64,000 nt of DNA, from positions 248,001 through 312,000 of the forward strand of contig CAVPXF010000023.1 of NCBI GenBank assembly GCA_963709655.1, in the 5' to 3' direction. The position numbers and the translations under genes were made by a program. Under the pieces are notes generated by a model. The model searched no databases. It had not been told where the DNA came from and saw only the letters and a list, made by a program, of their open reading frames with translations. Origin of the DNA: Roseiarcus sp963709655 (GTDB taxonomy: Bacteria; Pseudomonadota; Alphaproteobacteria; Rhizobiales; Beijerinckiaceae). This document shows positions 25,366-34,024 of this stretch, piece by piece (within the stretch, counting starts at the first letter, position 1; every line of letters begins with the position of its first letter).

Positions 25366-25466
25366 CCCTCATCCGGCCGCTTGCGCGGCCCCCTTCCCCT
25401 GAGGGGGAAGGGGCGCCCCTCTCCCACAGGGAGAGGGAAGCGGTCGAAGACCGCAGGTGAGGGTTA
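25366..25466. repeat. CCCTCATCCGGCC-type palindromic repeat, copy 1
   Basis: An intergenic cassette of short hairpins: GCCGCTTGCGCGGC, CCCCTTCCCCTGAGGGGGAA, CTCTCCCACAGGGAGAG and CGGTCGAAGACCG, bounded by CCCTCATCCGG and GTGAGGGTT. A similar cassette in reverse order is at 56625-56726. Cassettes of this kind are dispersed in rhizobial genomes. Confidence 0.7.
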
Positions 25467-25493
25467 GCCGGCGCAATCCTATTTCATCATGCG

Positions 25494-26336
25494 CTAATGC
25501 TGCGGCCCCATCATCCATTGGCTGTGCTCGGCGCACCACACGTGATTGTGCAGGTTGGAGACCCACTGCCGGCCCGAGGCGGTGATCGAGAGGTACTTCA
25601 CCCCCTCCTCGATGTGAGTCTTGACGAGGTTGGAGAAGAACGAGGGGTATTTGTCGACGAGGTCGGCCGGCGTGTCGTAGCCGAACTGCCGGTTCTGGCC
25701 GTTCTCCTCGAATTCGGCGAACAAGGCGTTGGCCTTCTTCGGGTAGAGCGGGTCGCCGAGCTGGCCGATCAGGTCCGAGGCCAGCACCAGTCGCGCCTCG
25801 AGGTCGGCGTTCTCCCGGCCCTCGAGGCACGGCGGGAAGCGGGTCAGCTCGATCGCCTCCGCGATCCGGGCCGGATCGACATGCGGGGAGTTGCCGAGCC
25901 GCTCGTAGACGAACAGTTTCGAGCGGTCGACATGATAGGGCATCAGGGCGGCGTCGGACGCGCCGCGCGGCAGCGTCACCTTGCGCCCGCTCTGGTCGAC
26001 CACGAATTCGGTCGAGCTGTCGCCTTTCAGGATGCCGCGAACGAAGCCGATATCGTGCAGCAGGCAGGCGAAAACGAGATGCAGATAGTCGGACGGCTCG
26101 ATCCGCTGCGACAAGAGGCGGCCGCGCAGGATGTCGCGGCCGACCGAGGTCACCAGCATCGTATGCTCGAAATTGTGATAAAGGGCGTCGCTTTTGGCGA
26201 TCGCCTCGATGGCGCTGCGCGCCAGCGATCCGAGCCGCTCGGCCAGTTCCGAGTGCACCGGCCCGAAAATATCTCGAAAATCGTCGGCGAGAAACCTCGC
26301 CAGTTTTCTGGCCGCCACGGCCGCAATCGTCTCCAC
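25494..26336 (-). CDS. HD-domain metal-dependent hydrolase
   Basis: A 280-residue cytoplasmic protein. The HD-fold metal ligands are His54/His58 (YHNFEHTM), His94-Asp95 (CLLHDIG) and a distal Asp in LASDLIGQL near residue 190. HD proteins are phosphohydrolases, often of nucleotides or cyclic dinucleotides, but this subfamily has no assigned substrate that I recognise. It ends in a distinctive His/Trp-rich segment (NHVWCAEHSQWMM). It is a single gene between a repeat cassette and the AEC transporter. Confidence 0.85.
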   Translation of the reverse strand: METIAAVAARKLARFLADDFRDIFGPVHSELAERLGSLARSAIEAIAKSDALYHNFEHTMLVTSVGRDILRGRLLSQRIEPSDYLHLVFACLLHDIGFVRGILKGDSSTEFVVDQSGRKVTLPRGASDAALMPYHVDRSKLFVYERLGNSPHVDPARIAEAIELTRFPPCLEGRENADLEARLVLASDLIGQLGDPLYPKKANALFAEFEENGQNRQFGYDTPADLVDKYPSFFSNLVKTHIEEGVKYLSITASGRQWVSNLHNHVWCAEHSQWMMGPQH

Positions 26337-26579
26337 CGAGCAGGCTCCCCGAATTGCCGCCGCACTGCGCCAAACTGAACCCAGATTCCTAATGCAACCT
26401 TAGTCTTGACGCCAGAGGCGAAGTGACACGCGTCACGCCGCGACGACGCCTCCCCGGACGGCGAGGCGGCGCAACTCGGATTGGCCTCGCAACCTCACGG
26501 GAATCGGTGTAGCGGCTGGCCCGCCAGCAAAAGCCGAGCGGCGTCGGCGATCGCGCCTTTTAAGAGTCACGCAGCGCCG

Positions 26580-27507
26580 ATGTTGTCGGTCCTCTCCATC
26601 ACCCTGCCGATCTTCCTCTTGATCGGTCTTGGCTACGTCTCGACCGCGAGCGGCGTGACGACAAAGGACAACATTCGCGGCATCGGCGTCTTCGTGCTGC
26701 GGTTCGCGCTGCCGGCGCTGATTTTCCGCGCCCTGTCGCAGCGCGCCATGGCCGACATTCTCAATCTGCATTACCTCGCAATCTACGGCTTCGGATCGCT
26801 CGGCGCCTTCGCTGCGATGTTTTTCACCTGCCGGCTCGCCGACAAAAGCAGCGTCAGGGTCAGCGCGATGTCGGCGCTCGGAGTTCTCGTGCTCCAACTC
26901 GGGCTTCGTCGGCTTTCCGGCTGCGGCCCTGGTGGTCGGCGGCCCGGCCGTCATCGCGCTGTCGATGAGCATGTTGATCGAAAACATCGTGATCATCCCG
27001 CTGGCGCTCGGCCTCGCCGAAAGCGACGACCGCAAGGACAGCCGGCTTCACGAAATCTTGATCTACGTGGTCCGCCGGCTGACCAGAAATCCGATGGTGC
27101 TGGCGATCGTCTTCGGCGCGGCGGCCTCGGCGGCGGGCCTCAAATTGCCGGAACCGCTGTTCCGCGCCATCGACCTCATGGCCAACGCCTCGAGCGCCGC
27201 CGCGCTCTTCGGCGTGGGCGGCGCCCTCGCGGGGCTCAAGCTGAATGAGGTCGGCGCCGACGTCGGGCGGATCGTCGCCGTCAAGCTCGTCCTGCATCCG
27301 CTGTTGATTTTCGCCGGCGTCTTTTTCCTCCCCGGCCTCGACCAGCCGCTCGCCAAATCGATGCTGATCTTCGCCTCCGCGCCGATGCTGTCGGCCTACC
27401 CGCTGATCGCGCAGCCCTATGGCTTCGAGCGCAAGGCGGCGGCCGCGCTCCTCGGCGGAACCGTGTTGGCCTTCTTCACCATGACGGCCGTGCTCGCCAT
27501 CCTTTAG
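26580..27507 (+). CDS. AEC-family (auxin efflux carrier-like) transporter, frameshifted
   Basis: About 308 residues after removing one extra base near 26881-26884. The first 100 codons (MLSVLSITLPIFLLIGLGYVS...) give three to four membrane helices. After the break the frame continues FSCSNSGFVGFPAA..., LVVGGPAVIALSMS, and further helices to the end. The central Gly/Asn-rich N-x-GFxGFP element typical of AEC carriers spans the junction, which shows that both halves are one gene. These transporters export or import small carboxylates or auxin-like compounds; the substrate is unknown. Confidence 0.85.
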
Positions 27508-27524
27508 ACGCAGCGGGGCGCGCC

Positions 27525-27614
27525 TGTAGACGCGGTCGATAGCCCGTCAATAGACGGGCGTTCTTTCGAACGCCCTATGGACCGCGTCTGCCGCGATCAG
27601 CGATCGCGGCTACA
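27525..27614. repeat. TGTAG...CTACA palindromic element, copy 2
   Basis: A 90-bp element: TGTAGACGCGGTCG at the left, GCGATCGCGGCTACA at the right, with nested hairpins including CCCGTCAATAGACGGG and GGGCGTTCTTTCGAACGCCC. It sits between convergent genes and may also terminate transcription. Its ends match the 52-bp copy at 30876-30927. Confidence 0.65.
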
Positions 27615-27617
27615 CCG

Positions 27618-28421
27618 TCAGCGGAACTCGAAGCCCGAGATCGTCTTGCCGCCGATCACGTCGCGGAAGGCGTGGCGCCCCTCGCTGGTCCCGGCGGCGC
27701 CGGCCGCCACCATCAGCGGAATGAGGTGTTCTTCGCGCGGGTGGCAGGCGCGCGCGCCGGGCGCCTTGTCCCAAGCCGAAAGCCGCGCCTCCCGCTCGGC
27801 CGGCGGCGCTTTGGCGGTTTCGTCGAGCCAGGCGTCGAAAACCGAGGACGCGCCGTCGCCGCCGGCGAAGAAACTGCGAAGGTCGTGAAAGCTCATGCCG
27901 CTGCCGACGATCGCCACCCCCTGATCGCGCAACGGCTCGAGCGCCTTGCCGAGCCGGATATGGAAAGCGGCGTCGAGACGCTTTTGCAGCGACAGCATCA
28001 CCACCGGGATCTCGGCTTTCGGATCGACGATCAGGAAGGGCACGAACACGCCGTGGTCGAAGCCGCGCTTGTCGTCGGTCGCGACCGGCAGTCCGGCCGC
28101 CTCGATCAGGCGCCTGACCTCGGCCCCGATCTCCGGCGCGCCCGGCGCGGGATATTGCAAATGATAGGTGTGATCGGGGAAGCCGTAATAGTCATAAAGC
28201 ATGCCGGGCTTCGGGTTGAGGCTGACGGTGGGTTCGGCCGCCTCCCAATGGGCGGTGACGACCAGGAAGGCCTTCGGCCGCTCCGGCAGCGACTCGATAA
28301 GGCCCGCGAGATAGGCGCGAAGATTGTCCCAGGCGTGCGGCCCGAGCGGCGGCGGGAACTCCATCCAGAAGCATGGGCCGCCCCCGTGGGGCAGGAAGAT
28401 GGCGGGCTGGCGGGCGGGCAT
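27618..28421 (-). CDS. LigB/DODA-type class III extradiol dioxygenase
   Basis: A 267-residue protein of the 4,5-DOPA dioxygenase (YgiD-like) family. The non-heme iron ligands are recognisable as His12 (LPHGGGP) and His58 (VVTAHWE), with His123 (GFDHGVF) as the usual acid/base residue and another conserved His near 230 (CHPREEHL). It opens catechol-type rings at the extradiol position. It stands alone, without other aromatic catabolism genes, which is common for this family, so the natural substrate is unclear. Confidence 0.93.
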   Translation of the reverse strand: MPARQPAIFLPHGGGPCFWMEFPPPLGPHAWDNLRAYLAGLIESLPERPKAFLVVTAHWEAAEPTVSLNPKPGMLYDYYGFPDHTYHLQYPAPGAPEIGAEVRRLIEAAGLPVATDDKRGFDHGVFVPFLIVDPKAEIPVVMLSLQKRLDAAFHIRLGKALEPLRDQGVAIVGSGMSFHDLRSFFAGGDGASSVFDAWLDETAKAPPAEREARLSAWDKAPGARACHPREEHLIPLMVAAGAAGTSEGRHAFRDVIGGKTISGFEFR

Positions 28422-28594
28422 GAAAAACCTCGGAAGGTGCGAACCTTGTCCCTAGTTAAGGCCTGTCCGGCCGCCCGGCAACGGCGCGCCCAGGGACGGG
28501 AAGCGCAAGCGGGCGCCCCTCGCGCCCCGCGGAAGCGGGGAGAGGGCCGGGGCGAGGAGCAGCGCCAACGCGAGAACATTGGCGCCGACGCTCA

Positions 28595-29933
28595 TCAATG
28601 AGGTATCCGCAACGGAAGCTTATCGGGTGGGGGGCTCGGAGATTTGAGCATGAGAGAGATCTCTCTCAGCACCTGCAAATACCAGTCGGAGGGAAGCTTG
28701 CACCCGTCCGCGTCCAGACTGAGCATCGGCGCCTCACGCGGGTCGTCCTGAGGCTGGGCGAGCTTGTACATGGCCGTGCCCTCGTCGACCTCGTCGAACA
28801 TGGCGACATACAGCATGTTCGCCCCCTCCTTCTTCTCGCGGGCGGCCTGCGACCAGATGAACTGCCCGCAGTCGCGCGGAACGCGATTGATGATCTGCGT
28901 GTCGGAACCCTTCTCGGAAATGAAGAGATTGTGTTGCGACGTTCCCGGGTAAATGACCGGCATGAGCTCGATCGAATCGCGCTTCGTCTCAGCCAAGTCG
29001 GGTCGGATGCGCTCGAGGACGAACTGGTCGAAAGTCGCTTTGTCTTTATAGCGATCGACAGTCCATGGGCTGATAATGTCGAAGCTCCGATAGACTTGCG
29101 CCCATTCGGGGCCGGTTTGGACGTCACGGGTCAGGGTGCGCCAGCCCGAGCCGCCTGAGAGCATCAGAGTCAGGCCGCCGTATGGTTTGCTGGCTTCGCG
29201 CAATTGCCGCATGACCTCGAGCGTTTCCTGCGGCGTGCCCGGTCGGCCGTTCAATCCGGGCCCCGCGATCGCGAGGACCGGGCGCCCATGATGATATTGA
29301 TAGCTCGGGCGCTTCGTGACGCCCTCGGCCAGAAGCCTTTTCCAGTCGTCAACCAGCACGCGCGCCCACTCGTTCGGCGGTGCGCCGGCGATGTCGTACA
29401 TGACGAACAGTCCGCGTCCCGTCGCGTCGGCGGCGTCGAGCGCGTTGTGGAGGACCTTGTCCCATCCTTGCCGGAAGGGAGCCGGACGCTCGGGTTCGAT
29501 CGCGACAACAAATCTCTGCAACGCCGCGGCGTCGACTTTGTATTCTTCCATCCATTGAAACTGCCGAAGGACGGTCTTCGGATTTTCATCCGAATATAAC
29601 ACGAAGGGATGGCCGTTCCTTGTCGTGAAAGGAGTTCGGGCAGCGTTCTTCCGGTGTGAGTTCGCTGGTGTCGGGAGCGAGATCGGTGTGGAATTGCGCT
29701 GGAGTGACGTTGTTGTCATCCGATGGCGATCGGTAGGTGAACCAATGCCCCCACCTGTGACCTGAACTCGCATCCTGCGGGCACCTGAACCAGCTCCGGC
29801 CCTCACCGCGGCGACGTGAGCGTCGAGTTCCGTTGGGATCGGGTTCTCGACCGAGCACCGTCCGGTATATCCCGGTAACGATGTCCTCAGGCTTATACTT
29901 GTTCTTTATTGCGGGGTCGATTCCTGAAGCCAA
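28595..29933 (-). pseudogene. GH71/GH99-like glycoside hydrolase-type gene, broken by frameshifts
   Basis: The 3' part reads as a 370-residue protein with FVLYSDENPKTVLRQFQWME, LMPVIYPGTSQHNLF and MLYVAMFDEVDEGTAMYK, matching the GH71/99-like family that cleaves alpha-linked polysaccharides. The 5' part (from about 29640 on) lies in the next frame: WGHWF ... TPAQFHTDLAPDTSEL, which is the usual preceding segment. One extra base near 29630 explains the shift. Further upstream, KYKPEDIVTGIYRTVLGREPDPNG resembles a DUF4214 repeat, and another one-base shift near 29830 would extend it to LDAHVAAVRAG. A TTG at 29933 is the furthest plausible start. Whether the damage is real or a sequence error is open. 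Confidence 0.6.
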
Positions 29934-30461
29934 CGTCTTTCTCCGAATGTTTCGAGACTGGGGTCCGTTCGCGGCGCCCCTCTGCCTTCTCTTGGCGATC
30001 CTCGTCTAATCGATCGCCTTAGGCAAGACCGAGCCCTTCTCCGGGTTCCCTGGCGCCGCGGACGGGAGAGGGGTTGCAGCCGCGGTCAGGTCCGGCCGCC
30101 AAGCCTTGCGCCCCTTGCCCCGCCCTACGGCGTCGGCCCGCTCGCGCCTCGCGACACCGCGCCGCATTGCTGGACTCGGCAAAACGGCCGACGATATCGG
30201 CAAGATCCGGCGCCATAGGGCGGCGGGTAAAGCAAGGAGGGGTTTCACGATTGGCGAGGCGCTCGAGACGCCGGCGTCGTCTCTCCTGACCCTTGCGGGA
30301 GGCGCCTGCACTTGCGCCAACGCCGTCGCCGAAGCTGGAGCACATGCCGAAATCGGCGTGCGTACGGCGACTGTCAGACGTTGTCTCATGGTCTCCCGGT
30401 CCAGCTTCGAACCCATGATGACCCCTAACATTCACTCAAGGGGGAAAGCAGGAGAACATCC
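29934..30461. other. gene-poor stretch
   Basis: About 530 bases. A 141-codon minus-strand frame (30006-30431) exists but has no recognisable domain, and a rival frame overlaps it. I do not call a gene. The last 20 bases carry the AGCAGGAG ribosome site of the cytochrome gene. Confidence 0.35.
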
Positions 30462-30863
30462 ATGAAGCGTTTGAGCGTCGCGCTCACCAGTCTCGTCGCC
30501 GGCGGGTTCGCTCTCGCCTGGGGCGCCGGGTTGGTTCCCGTCGCGCATGTCTGCGCCGCGCAAGCGCAGGTCAGCTATTCCGACGACATCGCCCCCATCT
30601 TCAGAGGCTGGTGTGTGTCCTGCCACCAGCCGGGCGGCGAAGGGTACGACAAGAGCGGCTTCGATCTCAGGACCTATGAGGGCCTGATGAAGGGGACCAA
30701 GTACGGGCCCATGGTGATCGCAGGCAAGCCCGACGAGAGCAACATCATGCGGCTGGTCAACGGCGAGACCAAGCTGCAGATGCCGTTCAACCACAAGCCG
30801 CTGCCCAACTGCGTCCGCCAGAACATCTGGTCGTGGATCTTCGAGGGCGCGAAGAACAATTGA
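30462..30863 (+). CDS. secreted single-heme c-type cytochrome domain protein
   Basis: A 133-residue protein. Residues 1-36 form a signal peptide (MKRLSVALTSLVAGGFALAW...). One heme site, Cys51-x-x-Cys54-His55 (WCVSCHQPGG), lies in the IAPIFRGWCVSCH context typical of the planctomycete-type cytochrome c (PSCyt1) domain. A likely distal Met is in LQMPFNHKPLP. Expected to be a periplasmic electron carrier. It has its own ribosome site and no redox partner next to it. Confidence 0.88.
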   Translation: MKRLSVALTSLVAGGFALAWGAGLVPVAHVCAAQAQVSYSDDIAPIFRGWCVSCHQPGGEGYDKSGFDLRTYEGLMKGTKYGPMVIAGKPDESNIMRLVNGETKLQMPFNHKPLPNCVRQNIWSWIFEGAKNN

Positions 30864-30875
30864 GCGGCGGGCCGC

Positions 30876-30927
30876 TGTAGACGCGGTCGCTGACCGCGTC
30901 GCCGCGCTCGAGCCGAGCGCGGCTACA
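30876..30927. repeat. TGTAG...CTACA palindromic element, copy 3
   Basis: A 52-bp element with TGTAGACGCGGTCGC at the left and GAGCGCGGCTACA at the right. It consists of two hairpins, GACGCGGTCGCTGACCGCGTC and GCCGCGCTCGAGCCGAGCGCGGC. It lies just past the cytochrome stop codon and could also act as its terminator. Confidence 0.7.
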
Positions 30928-30954
30928 GTTGGCCGCGTCGGCGAGAAAGCGCAT

Positions 30955-31185
30955 TCACGCTGCGCTCGGGTACACTCTTTCGGACGCCGGCCGATCGCGG
31001 GCGTAGGCGAGGCAGGCGCGGATGTCGTCGCCTTGCAACCCAGGGCAATTGTCGAGGATGTCCTGTTCGCTCCAGCCATCGGCGAGCAGGCCGACGACGA
31101 ACTCGACGGAAAGTCGCGTGCCGCGCACGACCGGCTTGCCGGCGAGAACTTGCGGGTCGAGAACGATGCGGGCGGGTTCGGTCAT
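30955..31185 (-). CDS. DUF433 protein (VapB-like antitoxin family)
   Basis: A 76-residue protein from ATG 31185. It has the DUF433 core: RIVLDPQVLAGKPVVRGTRLSVEFVVGLLADG, followed by a helix-turn-helix-like SEQDILDNCPGLQGDDIRACLAYA. DUF433 proteins usually act as antitoxins paired with a PIN-like DUF5615 toxin encoded just downstream. No such partner is visible here, so this copy is an orphan. Confidence 0.85.
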   Translation of the reverse strand: MTEPARIVLDPQVLAGKPVVRGTRLSVEFVVGLLADGWSEQDILDNCPGLQGDDIRACLAYARDRPASERVYPSAA

Positions 31186-31272
31186 AATCGTTCCGGCTCG
31201 AGAAGTGCGACGCATAATCGACTAACTATGCGCCCTACGGCAGTCCCTTGGCAATCGCCACGCCCGCCGCGC

Positions 31273-32640
31273 TCACCTCTCCAGCCCCACCGCCTTCAAC
31301 CCCTTCGCCTGACGGTCGGCGACGACGTCGGCGTCGAAGCCGGCGATCGCGTCCTCGTACATGCGGTGGAAATTGAGCCGGGCGCCGAGCCTGAGGAAGG
31401 CGCCGCCGAGGCCGATCGTCGCGCGCTCCAGAAAGACGAACTCGCGCGGAATGAGAAGACCGCCGCCCTCCGCGCGCAGCGCCCGCATCGCCTGGCCGAT
31501 CTCCTTGCGCCCATATTCGGCCGGGCTCACCCCATCGGCGGCGGTGCGCACCCGGTCGTCGAGGATCGGCCCGCAGATGAAGCGCGCCCAGATGGTCATC
31601 GCCTCGAACGTGCCGCGCGTCAGCTTCGGGAACCCCCAGAGCGTATAGGCCTCGGCGACATGCGCGTCGTCGTGGGCCCGCAAGCCGCGATAGAGCTCGA
31701 CCACGCCGCGGACGAAGCGCGCCGGAAAGATGCGCACGCAGCCGTAGTCGAACAAGTTGACCCCCTCGACCGTCAAGGCCTCGCCCTCGCCCGAGGCGAC
31801 GACCGCGTAGTTGCCGAGATGGGGGTCGCCGTGGATGATCCCGTAGCGCAGGAACGGCCGCCACCAGGCGTCGAACAGGCCGACGGCAATCGCGTCGCGC
31901 GCCTCCTGCGGCGCGCTTTCGAACGCCGTCAGTCTTTCGCCTTCGAGCCATTGCAGCGTCAAGAGACGGCGCGTGCTCAGCTCCTCGTGGACGCGCGGCA
32001 CGCGCACGAACGGCCGGTCGGCGAGCATGACGGCGTAGAGGCGCGCGATCTTCGCTTCGCGCACATAATCGAGCTCTTCGCGCACCCGCTCGCGGATCTC
32101 GCGGGCGATCTCGCTGGTCTCGATCGCGCCGCCGATCCGCTTGTGCAGCGAGAACAGGAGGTCGAGCTGCGACAGGTCCGTTTCGACCGCCGAGGCCATC
32201 TCCGGATATTGCAGCTTGCAGGCGACCTCTTCGCCGTCGAGCGTCCGCCCCTTGTGCACCTGGCCGAGCGAGGCGGCGGCGGCGGGCTTCAAGTCGAACT
32301 CGGCGAAGCGCTCGCGCCAGTTCGCGCCCAGTTCGGCGATCATCCGCCGCCGCACGAAGCCCGCGCCCATCGGCGGCGCCTGCGATTGCAGGCGGATGAG
32401 CTCGTTGGCGTAGTCGGTCGGCAGCGCGTCCGGAATGGTGGTCAGGATCTGCGCGACCTTCATCATCGGCCCCTTCATCGAGCCGAGCGCGCTGGCCAGC
32501 GCGCGCGCGTCCGTGTCGCGCCCGCCCCCGGTCAGCCGATTGACGCCGACGCGGGCCGCGAACGCGCCGGCGTTGACGCCGAGGCGGGCGTAGCGCTGCG
32601 CGCGGGCGGAAAGGCGGTTGGCTTCGTCGTCACGGGGCAA
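31273..32640 (-). CDS. ABC1/UbiB-family atypical kinase
   Basis: About 455 residues from a TTG at 32640, preceded seven bases upstream by GAGGA; reading further upstream adds low-complexity sequence only. The ABC1 signatures are the KxGQ-like motif region (ALGSMKGPMMKVAQIL), the Ala-rich loop AAAASLGQVHKGR, Lys in EVACKLQYP, catalytic HGDPHLGNYAV and the DFG-equivalent FDYGCVR. UbiB/COQ8 kinases support ubiquinone or lipid metabolism; family members outside the ubi operon are often of unknown role. It diverges from the VOC gene. Confidence 0.9.
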   Translation of the reverse strand: MPRDDEANRLSARAQRYARLGVNAGAFAARVGVNRLTGGGRDTDARALASALGSMKGPMMKVAQILTTIPDALPTDYANELIRLQSQAPPMGAGFVRRRMIAELGANWRERFAEFDLKPAAAASLGQVHKGRTLDGEEVACKLQYPEMASAVETDLSQLDLLFSLHKRIGGAIETSEIAREIRERVREELDYVREAKIARLYAVMLADRPFVRVPRVHEELSTRRLLTLQWLEGERLTAFESAPQEARDAIAVGLFDAWWRPFLRYGIIHGDPHLGNYAVVASGEGEALTVEGVNLFDYGCVRIFPARFVRGVVELYRGLRAHDDAHVAEAYTLWGFPKLTRGTFEAMTIWARFICGPILDDRVRTAADGVSPAEYGRKEIGQAMRALRAEGGGLLIPREFVFLERATIGLGGAFLRLGARLNFHRMYEDAIAGFDADVVADRQAKGLKAVGLER

Positions 32641-33067
32641 AACGTTTCCTCGGGTTCGCTTATCACGGTACCGGGCGCTGGCGGCCGATCTGGGGCGGCG
32701 CGCCGGTAAGCGGCCGACGCGGCGGGTCTCGGCAAAAGCGCCCGGGCGCCGGCTGCCGATCGCCGCACGCCTTCTGACACGAACCGGCGGACGACGGAAC
32801 GGAGAACCGAGGCGCTTGCGACTCATCGGGGCAAGCGGCGGTGGCGCCTCGCGGCAGCGTCCGCCTCGGAGGGGTTGTACGCTCGCACGCGGCGCCCGCT
32901 CCGGTGGGGAGAGACGACCGCAATCCACGCTGCTCGTCGCGGAACCCGATACAATTGGAGCCTGTGACCAACCTCTCGAATCAAACGATGATGAGTTGGG
33001 TCTTAACCCGAGGTCGGCTCGAATGCGGTCGCCACGGCTCTTTGCAGGCTCGAAAGGAGAAACCGAC
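32641..33067. other. divergent intergenic region
   Basis: About 430 bases between the ABC1 kinase and VOC genes. It ends with the strong AAAGGAGAAACCGAC ribosome site of the VOC gene. No repeat or small gene is supported. Confidence 0.35.
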
Positions 33068-33892
33068 ATGGTCAATTCACATGGCCGTTTCGTCTGGTAC
33101 GAGCTGATGACGACAGACATAGAAGCCGCCAACGCCTTTTACGCCAGTGTCGTGGGCTGGGGCGTGCGCGACGCCTCGGTGCGCGGCTCGACCTTTAGCG
33201 TATTTACCGCTGGCGGGTCCCCCGTCGCCGCACTGATGAATGTGCCGGAGGACGCGAGGAGAATGGGTGCGACGCCGCAATGGATCGGATATGTCGGAGT
33301 GGACGACGTGGACGCCGCGGTCGACCGCGTCAAGCAAAGTGGCGGAAGGGTGTACGTCCCGCCGACGGACGTCCCCGACATGAGCCGCTTTTCGGTTGTC
33401 GCGGACCCGCAAATGGCGACGATCGCTGTGGTCAAGGGTCTGGAATCCAGCCGCGCGCGATCCGCAGAACCGGGCGCCCCAGGACGCTTCGGCTGGCATG
33501 AGCTGCTTGCCGCCGACTGGGAGACGGCGTTCGCTTTCTACAGCGAGCTATTCGGCTGGCGGAAAGCCAACAGCCACACCGGCGACATGGGCACGTATCA
33601 GGCGTTCTGCGTCGGAGAGGAAACGATCGGCGGCATGTTCAGCAAACCCGAGACGTTGCCGATTCCCTTCTGGCTTTATTATTTCAACGTCGACGACATC
33701 GAGGCGGCGGCCAAGCGCGTTGAAGCCGGCGGCGGCCAAATCGTTTACGGCCCGACTGCCGTGCCAGGCGGCGCCTTGATCGTCCATTGCCTGGACCCTC
33801 AGGGCGCCATATTCGCGCTGCTCGACAGGCGAAGGGGCAAAGCGATTGGATACGTTTATTTCAAACGGGTCGCGACCCCGCCAACGCGCTGA
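33068..33892 (+). CDS. tandem VOC-domain (glyoxalase-like) protein
   Basis: A 274-residue protein of two glyoxalase/bleomycin-resistance-type (VOC) halves: residues about 5-125 (FVWYELMTTDIEAANAFYASVVGW) and about 138-260 (FGWHELLAADWETAFAFYSELFGW). Each ends in a dxxDxA helix followed by a GGxVxxxPxxVP strand. This is the arrangement of the mycobacterial Cfp30B/27-kDa antigen-like family. The activity is not known; metal ligands are not obvious in both halves. A strong ribosome site precedes the ATG. Confidence 0.9.
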   Translation: MVNSHGRFVWYELMTTDIEAANAFYASVVGWGVRDASVRGSTFSVFTAGGSPVAALMNVPEDARRMGATPQWIGYVGVDDVDAAVDRVKQSGGRVYVPPTDVPDMSRFSVVADPQMATIAVVKGLESSRARSAEPGAPGRFGWHELLAADWETAFAFYSELFGWRKANSHTGDMGTYQAFCVGEETIGGMFSKPETLPIPFWLYYFNVDDIEAAAKRVEAGGGQIVYGPTAVPGGALIVHCLDPQGAIFALLDRRRGKAIGYVYFKRVATPPTR

Positions 33893-34024
33893 GCCGCAGA
33901 CGGTCCTGACGACCCTGGATCTGCCGGAACCATTGCCTCGCCGACCTTGGCCACGCCATCGTCGTTTGCTTGGGCCGCTGCTGCTTGGGCCGTTGCCCGG
34001 CCACAACCGGGCCCGTGCGAATCA

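Noticed and set aside
30006..30431. 141-codon minus-strand frame before the cytochrome gene
   Set aside because: No domain, no convincing ribosome site, and an overlapping rival frame of similar quality.
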